A DNA stretch of 14,808 nt from Actinobacteria bacterium UBA3120. Lineage in GTDB: Bacteria; Actinomycetota; Actinomycetes; S36-B12. Under the pieces are notes generated by a model, which saw only the letters and a list, made by a program, of their open reading frames with translations, was not told the DNA's origin and ran no database searches. Numbering within the stretch: the stretch's first letter is position 1; each line of letters opens with the position of its first letter. Location: the NCBI GenBank assembly GCA_002365735.1, contig DEZY01000092.1, positions 8,021 through 22,828 on the forward strand, written 5' to 3'. The translations under genes were made by a program, and so were the position numbers. This document shows positions 1 through 5,977 of the stretch, in pieces.

Positions 1-78
1 TTGAGTCGCAGATTGAGAACAACCGCTCACTAAAGCAAGGGTCGCTGCGCCGATCAGCAGGATTTTGGGGGAGAACAC
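1..78 (-). CDS. Putative lipoprotein, N-terminal part only (runs off the left edge)
   Basis: Reading the - strand from a GTG at 78-76 gives 26 codons to the window edge. The peptide begins MFSPKILLIGAATLALVSGC and continues SQSATQ. This is a typical lipoprotein signal peptide: a short start with one lysine, about 13 hydrophobic residues, and a V-S-G-C lipobox with the cysteine at residue 20, followed by a Ser/Gln-rich linker. The product would be lipidated and anchored outside the membrane. An in-frame TGA lies about 12 codons upstream and no ATG, GTG or TTG lies between, so the GTG is the only normal start. A TAAGAT hexamer ends 7 nt before it, which would fit a leaderless transcript. The mature domain is outside the window, so the function is unknown. 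The call rests on the signal peptide alone. Confidence 0.6.
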   Translation of the reverse strand, partial: MFSPKILLIGAATLALVSGCSQSATQ

Positions 79-85
79 CCGCCTG

Positions 86-91
86 ATCTTA
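86..91 (-). promoter_or_regulatory. Possible -10 element of a leaderless promoter for the divergent lipoprotein gene
   Basis: On the - strand the hexamer TAAGAT (TANNNT type) ends 7 nt before the GTG start at 78, so transcription would begin at or next to the start codon. Leaderless mRNAs of this kind are common in Actinomycetota. A TTGACC lies on the same strand (113-118 in + coordinates), but its spacing of 21 nt is too long for a normal -35. This is inference from one hexamer and its spacing. Confidence 0.3.
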
Positions 92-131
92 GGGGCCGGA
101 TACCCAATTTCCGGTCAACTTCCACATGAAT

Positions 132-155
132 GGGTGGGTGTTGGGAGTAGGGGGG
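132..155 (+). other. G-quadruplex-type G-run between the divergent genes
   Basis: Four G tracts (132-134, 136-138, 143-145, 150-155) are separated by loops of 1, 4 and 4 nt, which satisfies the usual G3+N1-7 pattern. The tracts lie on the + strand, upstream of the mraZ promoter and downstream of the start of the divergent lipoprotein gene. Some of the tracts also read as TGGG, the core of MraZ boxes, so they may be extra or decayed MraZ sites instead of a folded quadruplex. Confidence 0.45.
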
Positions 156-169
156 AAATTTGTGGAAAA

Positions 170-224
170 TGGGGGTTAAGGGTTGACTGTGGAGGAAAAT
201 GGAGTAATGTGGCGCCACCGGGAG
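170..224 (+). promoter_or_regulatory. MraZ operator: TGGNG boxes repeating every 10 bp
   Basis: Boxes start at exact 10-bp steps: TGGGG at 170, a poor match GGGTT at 180, TGGAG at 190, TGGAG at 200, TGGCG at 210 and GGGAG at 220. E. coli MraZ binds direct repeats of TGGGN separated by 5 nt, which is the same 10-bp period, so all boxes lie on one face of the helix. The boxes at 190, 200 and 210 cover the spacer and -10 region of the probable mraZ promoter, as expected for self-repression. The period and positions are read directly; binding is inferred from the family. Confidence 0.75.
183..210 (+). promoter_or_regulatory. Probable dcw operon promoter in front of mraZ
   Basis: A -35 element TTGACT (183-188) is followed after 16 nt by TAATGT (205-210), which fits the TANNNT -10 of actinobacterial housekeeping sigma factors. 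Transcription would start near 217, leaving a leader of about 50 nt before the mraZ start. The MraZ boxes overlap the spacer and the -10. The -35 is a five-of-six match; the -10 is weak outside its first two and last positions. Confidence 0.6.
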
Positions 225-252
225 TTACTCGTGTTGGATATGAGGTGAAAGT

Positions 253-258
253 GAGGGG
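253..258 (+). promoter_or_regulatory. Ribosome binding site that decides the mraZ start
   Basis: GAGGGG at 253-258 lies 8 nt before the ATG at 267. A possible GTG start at 258 would sit inside this site and add three residues (VRQ) before the conserved MFLG start of MraZ, so the ATG at 267 is preferred. Confidence 0.75.
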
Positions 259-266
259 TGCGTCAA

Positions 267-698
267 ATGTTTCTTGGTACCCAATCCCCGCGCCTTGATG
301 AGAAGGGCCGCCTCGTACTTCCCGCGAAATACCGGGAGGGTTTAGCGGCTGGACTGGTCTTCACCCGCGGCCAAGAACACTCAATCGTGGTGTGGCCGGC
401 TGCAGAGTTTGCGCAATACGCGGAGCGTTTGAGCGTTGCCTCCCGTTCAGATGCCAGCGTGCGCGCCTATCTTCGGATCCTTTTTTCCGGCGCGGTAGAC
501 GAAATTCCGGATCGACAAGGCCGAGTCATGGTTCCCGCGGAATTACGCTCATATGCCGAATTGGATCGCAATGTCGTTGTCGTGGGAAATGGAACCACTC
601 TAGAAATTTGGAATGCACCCGCGTGGGAGGAATACCTCGCTGGGCAAGAAGCAGGCTTCTCAGCCTTGAGCGAGGAGGTAATCCCTGGAATCTTCTAA
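267..698 (+). CDS. mraZ: Transcriptional regulator MraZ
   Basis: MraZ is a DNA-binding protein of the SpoVT/AbrB-like fold that forms ring-shaped oligomers and represses the dcw operon from its own promoter. The protein is 143 residues, the usual actinobacterial length, and starts with the family signature MFLGT. It has the two expected half-domains, each with a DxxGR core: DEKGRLVLPAKYRE at residues 11-24 and DRQGRVMVPAELR at 82-94. The start at ATG 267 is chosen for its GAGGGG ribosome binding site and the conserved N-terminus. It is the first gene of the cluster and sits directly below the phased TGGNG boxes, its likely operator. The next coding start is 231 nt downstream, a wider gap than elsewhere in the cluster. 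Identity is secure; self-repression is inferred from the family and the boxes. Confidence 0.96.
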   Translation: MFLGTQSPRLDEKGRLVLPAKYREGLAAGLVFTRGQEHSIVVWPAAEFAQYAERLSVASRSDASVRAYLRILFSGAVDEIPDRQGRVMVPAELRSYAELDRNVVVVGNGTTLEIWNAPAWEEYLAGQEAGFSALSEEVIPGIF

Positions 699-735
699 GG
701 CCGCCTGGCCAATGAGGTCTCCACCCGCCTTTGAT

Positions 736-761
736 CCTGGCATCACTTCCCCGATGCCAGG
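736..761 (+). other. 9-bp perfect hairpin in the mraZ-rsmH leader
   Basis: CCTGGCATC (736-744) pairs perfectly with GATGCCAGG (753-761) around an 8-nt loop. It begins 38 nt after the mraZ stop. No T-run follows (the next bases are GCCCGCTG), so it does not look like an intrinsic terminator of the usual kind. It could stabilise an mRNA end, pause RNA polymerase or form part of a control element. Confidence 0.55.
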
Positions 762-803
762 GCCCGCTGAACAAGTCATGTGAAAACACTTCACTGAGAA
801 AGC

Positions 804-811
804 GGGAGGAG
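804..811 (+). promoter_or_regulatory. Strong Shine-Dalgarno-like sequence without an obvious matching gene
   Basis: GGGAGGAG is among the best ribosome binding site matches in the window, yet no ATG follows it. A TTG at 818 lies 6 nt downstream and opens the same frame as rsmH, and an ATT at 817 opens a 36-codon frame ending at 927. Neither product looks like a known protein. It may mark a leader peptide or may be chance. Confidence 0.3.
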
Positions 812-826
812 ACCTGATTGAGCCAA

Positions 827-865
827 TCACGGCACCAAATCACAGCACCAAATTACAGCACCAAA
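827..865 (+). repeat. Three tandem 13-bp repeats, core GCACCAAA
   Basis: Units TCACGGCACCAAA (827-839), TCACAGCACCAAA (840-852) and TTACAGCACCAAA (853-865) follow each other directly with one or two differences between copies. The array ends 64 nt before the small membrane ORF. I do not recognise the motif. It could be a binding site array or a recent tandem duplication. Confidence 0.8.
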
Positions 866-929
866 AGTTACCCACGCAACCAGCTAGAACCCGACCGCGA
901 ATCGTGTTCCACGAGGGAAAGAAGTAGAA

Positions 930-1073
930 ATGAGCACAATCAACGAGTATCTCCACCACCAGGTGGACCTGATTCCCAATGGAGTTCGTACCGGAACAGC
1001 CGTCGTTGCCGCCGGTGTTGCAACGGGAACTGTTGTCTATTTTCTGTCAATCCTCGTTGGGTCCTGGAACTGA
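930..1073 (+). CDS. Small single-span membrane protein, unknown function
   Basis: An ATG at 930 opens a 47-residue frame ending in TGA at 1073. The protein has a short polar start ([18 protein letters not shown]), then a hydrophobic stretch of about 24 residues (roughly 21-45, [11 protein letters not shown] followed by [13 protein letters not shown]) that should cross the membrane once. A purine-rich stretch GAGGGAAAGAAG (913-924) precedes the ATG by 5 nt. The stop lies 5 nt before the rsmH ATG, and rsmH has no clear ribosome binding site of its own, so rsmH may be translated by coupling to this ORF. The other frame through the same DNA, in line with rsmH, gives a Cys/Arg-rich peptide unlike any RsmH N-terminus. 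I do not recognise a family. Its place among septal genes suggests a division or envelope role, but that is inference only. Confidence 0.6.
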   Translation: MSTINEYLHHQVDLIPNGVRTGTAVVAAGVATGTVVYFLSILVGSWN

Positions 1074-1078
1074 ATCAC

Positions 1079-2056
1079 ATGAGCATCGAGCCCCGTCACG
1101 TCCCGGTCCTCGCGGACCGTGTTTTGGCGTTGTTGGCTCCGGCACTCAACCAACCGAATGCAGTCCTCATCGACGCGACTTTGGGCCATGGTGGACATAG
1201 TGAATTGGCCCTAAACGCTTTTCCGGAATTGACCGTGATTGGGCTTGATCGCGATCTCAGCGCAATTGGACTGTCAACTGAAAGACTCGCCCCATTTGGG
1301 TCGCGAATAATTCTCGTTCACGCGGTCTATGACCAAATTTCCCAGGTGCTCGATCAATATAATCTCGACGGCGCCCAAGGGATCCTGTTCGACCTTGGAG
1401 TTTCCAGTATGCAACTGGATCAACCAGAACGCGGTTTTTCATATTCGGTGGATACACATCTTGATATGCGAATGGACCAATCCTGCGGACTGACTGCGGC
1501 CGAGGTGCTCAACACTTATGAGCCGGGTGACCTTGTGCGAATTTTACGTAATTTTGGTGACGAAAAATTTGCCCCTCGAATAGTTGAGCGCGTAGTTCGC
1601 GAACGTACGCTGGAACCTTTTGACCGTTCTGCTCGGCTAGTCGAATTGATCCGCGAGGCAATTCCAGCTGCAGCTCGCCGCACCGGCGGTAACCCTGCCA
1701 AGCGCACATTCCAAGCTCTAAGGATTGAAGTGAATTCAGAACTTTCTGTGCTCGAGCGAGCAATTCCTCGCGCGATTGACTCATTGGCTCTGGGCGGTCG
1801 AATCGTCGCCATGTCATATCAATCGCTGGAAGACAAAATCGTCAAGCGGGTTTTCACGCAGCGCAGTGTCGCCAACGTGCCCCATGGCTTGCCGGTGATT
1901 CCTGAGTCGGCAAAGCCGCAATTGTCGCTCCTGACGCGCGGTTCCGAAAAAGCAACTGAAAGTGAAATTGAGGAAAACCCTCGATCCGCATCAGTGCGAC
2001 TTCGTGCCGCGGAGCGGATTCGCATGTCGGGCACCGAAAAAAGGGTGGCCGCATGA
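1079..2056 (+). CDS. rsmH: 16S rRNA (cytosine(1402)-N(4))-methyltransferase RsmH (MraW)
   Basis: RsmH uses S-adenosylmethionine to methylate N4 of C1402 in 16S rRNA of the small subunit. The 325-residue product matches the family length. Visible motifs are the start EPRHVPVL (4-11), the SAM loop ATLGHGGHS (33-41), GLDRD (55-59), [10 protein letters not shown] (105-114), [11 protein letters not shown] (209-219), [11 protein letters not shown] (246-256) and the C-terminal [13 protein letters not shown] (301-313). The frame is open upstream to a TTG at 818, but the ATG at 1079 gives the conserved N-terminus and lies 5 nt after the stop of the small membrane ORF. No good ribosome binding site is seen, so coupling to that ORF is likely. 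The last codons overlap the ftsL start as ATGA. Function is secure; the start is well supported by alignment to family habit. Confidence 0.96.
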   Translation: MSIEPRHVPVLADRVLALLAPALNQPNAVLIDATLGHGGHSELALNAFPELTVIGLDRDLSAIGLSTERLAPFGSRIILVHAVYDQISQVLDQYNLDGAQGILFDLGVSSMQLDQPERGFSYSVDTHLDMRMDQSCGLTAAEVLNTYEPGDLVRILRNFGDEKFAPRIVERVVRERTLEPFDRSARLVELIREAIPAAARRTGGNPAKRTFQALRIEVNSELSVLERAIPRAIDSLALGGRIVAMSYQSLEDKIVKRVFTQRSVANVPHGLPVIPESAKPQLSLLTRGSEKATESEIEENPRSASVRLRAAERIRMSGTEKRVAA

Positions 2057-2688
2057 GTGCCGCCCCGCAACTAGACCCACCACTGGTGGAGTCAAGCCCG
2101 TCTGTTACTGAATACGCGACTAAAGGTGTTCGCCGCAGCACGCGTGAGAATCTGCGGCTAGTTGCACCACTACGGGTGAGCAAGGCGAGTCGAGGCCTGT
2201 TCGTGATCGTCCTTGTTAGCATTTTGGGTGTAGGTCTTTTTGGCATGCTCCTGATCAATACGACTCTGGCTCAAGGAGCATTCACGCTCAGTGAGTTGCG
2301 GTCGACTCAATCACAATTGAGTCGCACCGAAGCGACCCTGACCGAAAGCGTCGCAGCCCTCACAGCACCCACCGTTCTCGAAGCGAGAGCTCGTGAACTG
2401 GGTATGGTTCCTAGCCCCACCCCAGCATTCATCAAAATTCCCAGTGGCAAAGTTTTAGGAAAAGCTCGCCCGGCACCCGGAGTCAGGATTGCCACACCCG
2501 CCGATGCCACGGCAGGAGAGTTAGCCGAATCGCCTTCTGGTTCAGGGCTTCCCGTTGCTCCTGGTGAAAACTACGACCCGGCTACCCCAGATTCGCAAGG
2601 GGTTACCGGCGAGTGGTCTGAACCGACATTGGTTAACTCACAGGTCGTATCCGAGGATCTCGCTCTCGATGCGATTGCGGTCGAGTAG
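2053..2688 (+). CDS. ftsL: FtsL-like bitopic division protein with an extended C-terminal tail
   Basis: FtsL is a small bitopic protein that, with FtsQ and FtsB, forms the scaffold that activates FtsW/FtsI at the septum. The 211-residue product has a basic cytoplasmic N-terminus (about 1-47), one membrane span (about 48-70), then a heptad-like coiled-coil region (about 76-118) ending in the family-typical [13 protein letters not shown] (108-120). After residue 130 follows a tail of about 80 residues rich in Pro, Ala, Ser and Gly that becomes acidic near the end. E. coli FtsL is only 121 residues, so this tail is extra. The ATG overlaps the rsmH stop by 4 nt and is preceded by AAGGGTGG. Position between rsmH and ftsI is the classic place for ftsL. 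Sequence conservation in this family is low, so the call relies on architecture and context. Confidence 0.82.
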   Translation: MSAAPQLDPPLVESSPSVTEYATKGVRRSTRENLRLVAPLRVSKASRGLFVIVLVSILGVGLFGMLLINTTLAQGAFTLSELRSTQSQLSRTEATLTESVAALTAPTVLEARARELGMVPSPTPAFIKIPSGKVLGKARPAPGVRIATPADATAGELAESPSGSGLPVAPGENYDPATPDSQGVTGEWSEPTLVNSQVVSEDLALDAIAVE

Positions 2689-2718
2689 GTAGTCAGTGAA
2701 GTCTTGGGTCGAGCGTTC

Positions 2719-4491
2719 ATGAGTCCGAATCCGAGGGATCGCAATTTTAGTGATTATGGTTCGGCCCCAATTAAACTGAGCAACACGCGTCGGCGCGGAA
2801 CAGCGCTCATCCTGGTTTCCAGTCTCATTTTTATGATCTTCGCAGGTCGACTAGTTGATCTGCAGGCCATTAAAGGAAGTGATCTCGCAGCTGCGGCACT
2901 AGACCAAAGGCTTCGTACTGTGGATTTGCCTGCCGAACGTGGATCAATTCTTGATTCAAGCGGTGCGCCACTCGCGATCACGGTCGATGCCAAAAATGTC
3001 ACCGCGGATCAAACAATGATCGACGAACCGGAGGTTGTCGCCCAAGCGCTTTCACCGATTTTGGGTGCCGATGCGGACATTTTGGCTAATCGTCTCACCG
3101 GTGACCGACGCTTCATGTATTTAGCCAAGGAAGTAACTCCCGAAACCTGGGAGCAAATCTCGGCTCTGCGATTACCCGGAATTTTCGGTGAAGAGACTTC
3201 CCGTCGCATTTACCCCTCTGGTGAGCTTGCCGCCAACGTCATCGGTTTCGTCGGGGCTGAAGGAACGGGGCTTGGTGGATATGAGTTTGCATTTGACGAG
3301 CAACTTCGCGGGACTCCGGGCGAGGCCACTTACGAGAAAGGTCCAGGCGGCCGGACAATCCCAACAGGTGCTTCAGTTCGAGTTGATGCCAAGGCCGGCG
3401 TCGACGTTGAACTCACCATAGATCGCGATATTCAGTATGTTGCTCAGCAAGCGATCTCAGAGGCCGTAGAAAGCTCGGGCGCCAAAGATGGCACGGTAGT
3501 TGTTATGGACCCACAAAGCGGACAAATCTTGGCATTGGCTACGGCCCCCACTTTTGATCCAAATTTTGCAACTCAAAGTGCTGTGCGCAATCGTAATAAC
3601 CGACCATTGACTTCGGTCTTCGAGCCTGGGTCAACCAGCAAGGTCATGACCCTGGCCGCTGTCGTCAATGAAGGGGCGGCAACCCCGTACACCCCGATTA
3701 AAGTCCCCGGGTCGCTGCGACGCGGAGACAAAGACTTTCATGATTCAAGTCCACATGGCACGTTGAGGCTGACTCTAAATGGCGTCATGGCTAAATCAAG
3801 CAATATTGGGACTATTCTTGCCGCAGAACGAATCGGTGGAAAGAAACTTTCCAAATACTTAAAGAAGTTCGGTATTGGCCAACCAACCGGTTTGAACTTT
3901 CCTGGTGAGAGCAACGGGTTTGTTCCCGAGCACAAGAATTGGTCTCCTACATCCTTTCCAACGATCTCATTCGGCCAAGGTCTGAGTGTGAACGCAGTTC
4001 AAGTAGCCAGTGTGTATTCGACTATCGCAAACGACGGTTTGCGAGTTGAGCCTTCACTGGTGAAGAGGATTATTCACGAAGATGGAACAGCGGAACAGCC
4101 TGCGGCTCCGAAGACAACGCGAGTTGTATCTCGGGATACAGCAATTCAGGTGCGAGCGATGCTGGAGAGCGTGGTAGGCGAGGGTGGAACAGCGACGAAT
4201 GCCAAAATACCCGGATACCGGGTTGGAGGCAAAACCGGTACGGCACAGGTGATCGATGAGCTTACCGGCGGCTACAACGATCAGGTAATCGCATCTTTTG
4301 TTGGCATGGCACCTGCAGACAACCCGCAACTTGTTGTCGGGGTATTTGTCTCCCAGCCACAAATTGGTCGGTACGGTGGTGAGTTGGCTGCTCCAGTCTT
4401 TAAGAAAGTTTCCAGTTACGCGCTTGGCGCACTGCAGATCCCACCTACCGGATCAAAAGCGCCTAAACTCGCACTGACCTTTGGAGGTTAA
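2719..4491 (+). CDS. ftsI: Septal peptidoglycan transpeptidase FtsI (PBP3, class B PBP)
   Basis: FtsI cross-links new peptidoglycan at the division septum, working with the glycosyltransferase FtsW. The 590-residue protein has a basic cytoplasmic start, one membrane anchor (about 29-46), a PBP dimer or pedestal domain that begins with the usual RGSILDSSG (74-82), and a C-terminal transpeptidase domain. The three penicillin-binding motifs are all present: STSK (305-308, acyl-Ser305), SSN (360-362) and KTGT (505-508). No PASTA repeats follow; the protein ends about 80 residues after KTGT. The start is uncertain: ATG 2719 is chosen, but a TTG at 2704 would add five residues, and neither has a strong ribosome binding site. 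It lies 30 nt after ftsL, and 1 nt separates its stop from the murE GTG. Confidence 0.96.
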   Translation: MSPNPRDRNFSDYGSAPIKLSNTRRRGTALILVSSLIFMIFAGRLVDLQAIKGSDLAAAALDQRLRTVDLPAERGSILDSSGAPLAITVDAKNVTADQTMIDEPEVVAQALSPILGADADILANRLTGDRRFMYLAKEVTPETWEQISALRLPGIFGEETSRRIYPSGELAANVIGFVGAEGTGLGGYEFAFDEQLRGTPGEATYEKGPGGRTIPTGASVRVDAKAGVDVELTIDRDIQYVAQQAISEAVESSGAKDGTVVVMDPQSGQILALATAPTFDPNFATQSAVRNRNNRPLTSVFEPGSTSKVMTLAAVVNEGAATPYTPIKVPGSLRRGDKDFHDSSPHGTLRLTLNGVMAKSSNIGTILAAERIGGKKLSKYLKKFGIGQPTGLNFPGESNGFVPEHKNWSPTSFPTISFGQGLSVNAVQVASVYSTIANDGLRVEPSLVKRIIHEDGTAEQPAAPKTTRVVSRDTAIQVRAMLESVVGEGGTATNAKIPGYRVGGKTGTAQVIDELTGGYNDQVIASFVGMAPADNPQLVVGVFVSQPQIGRYGGELAAPVFKKVSSYALGALQIPPTGSKAPKLALTFGG

Positions 4492-4492
4492 T

Positions 4493-5977
4493 GTGGGATC
4501 GACATCGGTTGTCGAGATTGCTTCACTGATTACGGCACACCTTTCGGGTGACCCAAAAATCCGAGTTTCTGGTGTTTCATTGAACTCCAATACGGTAGAA
4601 AAGAACGAACTTTTTGCGGCCCTACCGGGGCGCACAGCTCATGGAGTTACGTTTGTGAGTCAAGCAATCAAGCGAGGTGCTTCGGCCATATTGACCGACC
4701 CGGCCGGGGTCCAATGGCTTGATCGGTCAGATCTGGACATCGAGTTACCGGTATTGCTGGTGAGCGATCCCAGAGCATCCCTTGGAAAAATTTGTAAGTT
4801 GGTGTATTCCGATCCTGCCGCAGGGATGATCCTGCTGGGGGTAACCGGCACTAATGGGAAAAGCACGACCACCAGCATGATCTACCAGGCCGCGCGCGCA
4901 GTGGGCATCAAGGCAGGGTTGATTGGCACTTTGGCGACCGCTATGGACGGGGAGGAAGTAAGCAGCGTACGCACCACCCCCGAGGCGCCGGACCTATTTC
5001 GCACAATTGCGCGCATGAAAGCTAGTGGTGTGAAATTGATCGCGATGGAAGTCTCCAGTATTGCTCTCTCTGAATACAGGGTGAACGGTGTTGAATTTGA
5101 CTGTGTGGGGTTCACGAATCTTTCGCACGACCATCTGGATTACCACGATTCCATGGTCGAATATTTCTCGGCCAAATCCCAACTTTTCTCGCATCAGTAT
5201 GCACGGTCGGCACTTATCTGCACGGACAGTTCTTGGGGTGTAAAACTGTGCGACTCAATTGCGATTCCATTTGAATCTGTGGGGAACGTGGGTTCCCCTG
5301 ACTGGAAAATTACCGAAGACCACGATCGCGGGTCCTGGCTTTTGCGAGGCCCCAGGTACGAAACGCACATGGATTCACTCGCCATGCCGGGCACCATGAA
5401 TGCACTGAATGCAGCCTTGGCACTTGCGATGTTAGACCGAGTGGGTATTCATGGAGGTGAAGTTGTCACGGCAATTTGTGGGGCGACAGTCCCGGGCAGG
5501 GCCGAACTAGTGGGCACCCGCGACGGCGTATCAGTTTTTGTTGATTACGCACACTCGCCAGAGTCCATCAGGGAATTCCTGACAGGGCTAAGAAGTCAAT
5601 TTGGTGGTCGCATCATTACGGTTGTGGGTGCTGGCGGCGACCGAGACGCAAGTAAGCGTGCGGAGATGGGGCAGGCCGGTGCGAGCGGGTCGGACGTTTT
5701 GATCGTCACCGATGACAACCCGCGCTCGGAAGATCCGACTCTCATTCGACAGCAACTTCTCGCCGGCGCAGCCAGGGTTTCCGGCTGTGAGGTCTTCGAG
5801 ATGGGGGATCGACGGATGGCGATTGCGCAGGCATTGGAATCCGCGCATAGCCACGATGTAGTAGCGATACTCGGTAAGGGTCATGAGCGCGGACAGGAAA
5901 TTCACGGTCATGTAATTGAATTTAGCGACGTTGATGTCGTGGCTGAGATGCTGCAGGGCGGGAATCTCAATGATTGA
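4493..5977 (+). CDS. murE: UDP-MurNAc-L-Ala-D-Glu:meso-diaminopimelate ligase MurE
   Basis: MurE adds the third stem-peptide residue to UDP-MurNAc-L-Ala-D-Glu in the cytoplasm, using ATP. The 494-residue protein matches E. coli MurE in length (495). Visible are the ATP loop GTNGKSTTT (119-127), TTPEAPD (161-167), MEVSSIAL (185-192), HDHLDYH (212-218), the lysine expected to be carbamylated in SAKSQLF (Lys228) and DYAHSPES (351-358). The motif DNPR (408-411) is the signature of meso-DAP-specific MurE, so the peptidoglycan is predicted to be of the meso-DAP type. GTG 4493 is preferred because GGAGG at 4483-4487 lies 5 nt upstream; the in-frame TTG at 4481 overlaps that site. The end overlaps murF by 8 nt. 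Confidence 0.97.
   Translation: MGSTSVVEIASLITAHLSGDPKIRVSGVSLNSNTVEKNELFAALPGRTAHGVTFVSQAIKRGASAILTDPAGVQWLDRSDLDIELPVLLVSDPRASLGKICKLVYSDPAAGMILLGVTGTNGKSTTTSMIYQAARAVGIKAGLIGTLATAMDGEEVSSVRTTPEAPDLFRTIARMKASGVKLIAMEVSSIALSEYRVNGVEFDCVGFTNLSHDHLDYHDSMVEYFSAKSQLFSHQYARSALICTDSSWGVKLCDSIAIPFESVGNVGSPDWKITEDHDRGSWLLRGPRYETHMDSLAMPGTMNALNAALALAMLDRVGIHGGEVVTAICGATVPGRAELVGTRDGVSVFVDYAHSPESIREFLTGLRSQFGGRIITVVGAGGDRDASKRAEMGQAGASGSDVLIVTDDNPRSEDPTLIRQQLLAGAARVSGCEVFEMGDRRMAIAQALESAHSHDVVAILGKGHERGQEIHGHVIEFSDVDVVAEMLQGGNLND

Noticed and set aside
76..90. Twin-arginine-like IRRVFSPK on the - strand before the lipoprotein GTG
   Set aside because: A Tat signal would need a start upstream of the arginines, but only ATT or ATC codons are available before the in-frame stop. 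The Sec/lipobox reading from the GTG is complete without it.
392..715. 107-codon frame overlapping mraZ on the + strand
   Set aside because: It lies inside mraZ in another frame, is rich in Arg, Ser and Cys, and has no ribosome site.
817..927. 36-codon frame starting with ATT after GGGAGGAG
   Set aside because: ATT starts are very rare, the peptide is a basic Pro/Gln/Arg mixture with no recognisable features, and part of it is just the 13-bp repeats translated.
818..1078. N-terminal extension of RsmH from TTG 818
   Set aside because: The 87 extra residues are polar, Arg/Cys-rich and unlike RsmH, and the part from 930 is the membrane ORF in another frame. The ATG at 1079 gives the normal start. 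The strong ribosome site is kept as a separate finding.
5916..5969. Upstream in-frame extensions of murF, and likewise of murD (8401), ftsW (9879) and murC (12266)
   Set aside because: These stretches lie inside the preceding gene, add non-family residues, and better starts with normal overlaps or ribosome sites exist at 5970, 8500, 9963 and 12344.
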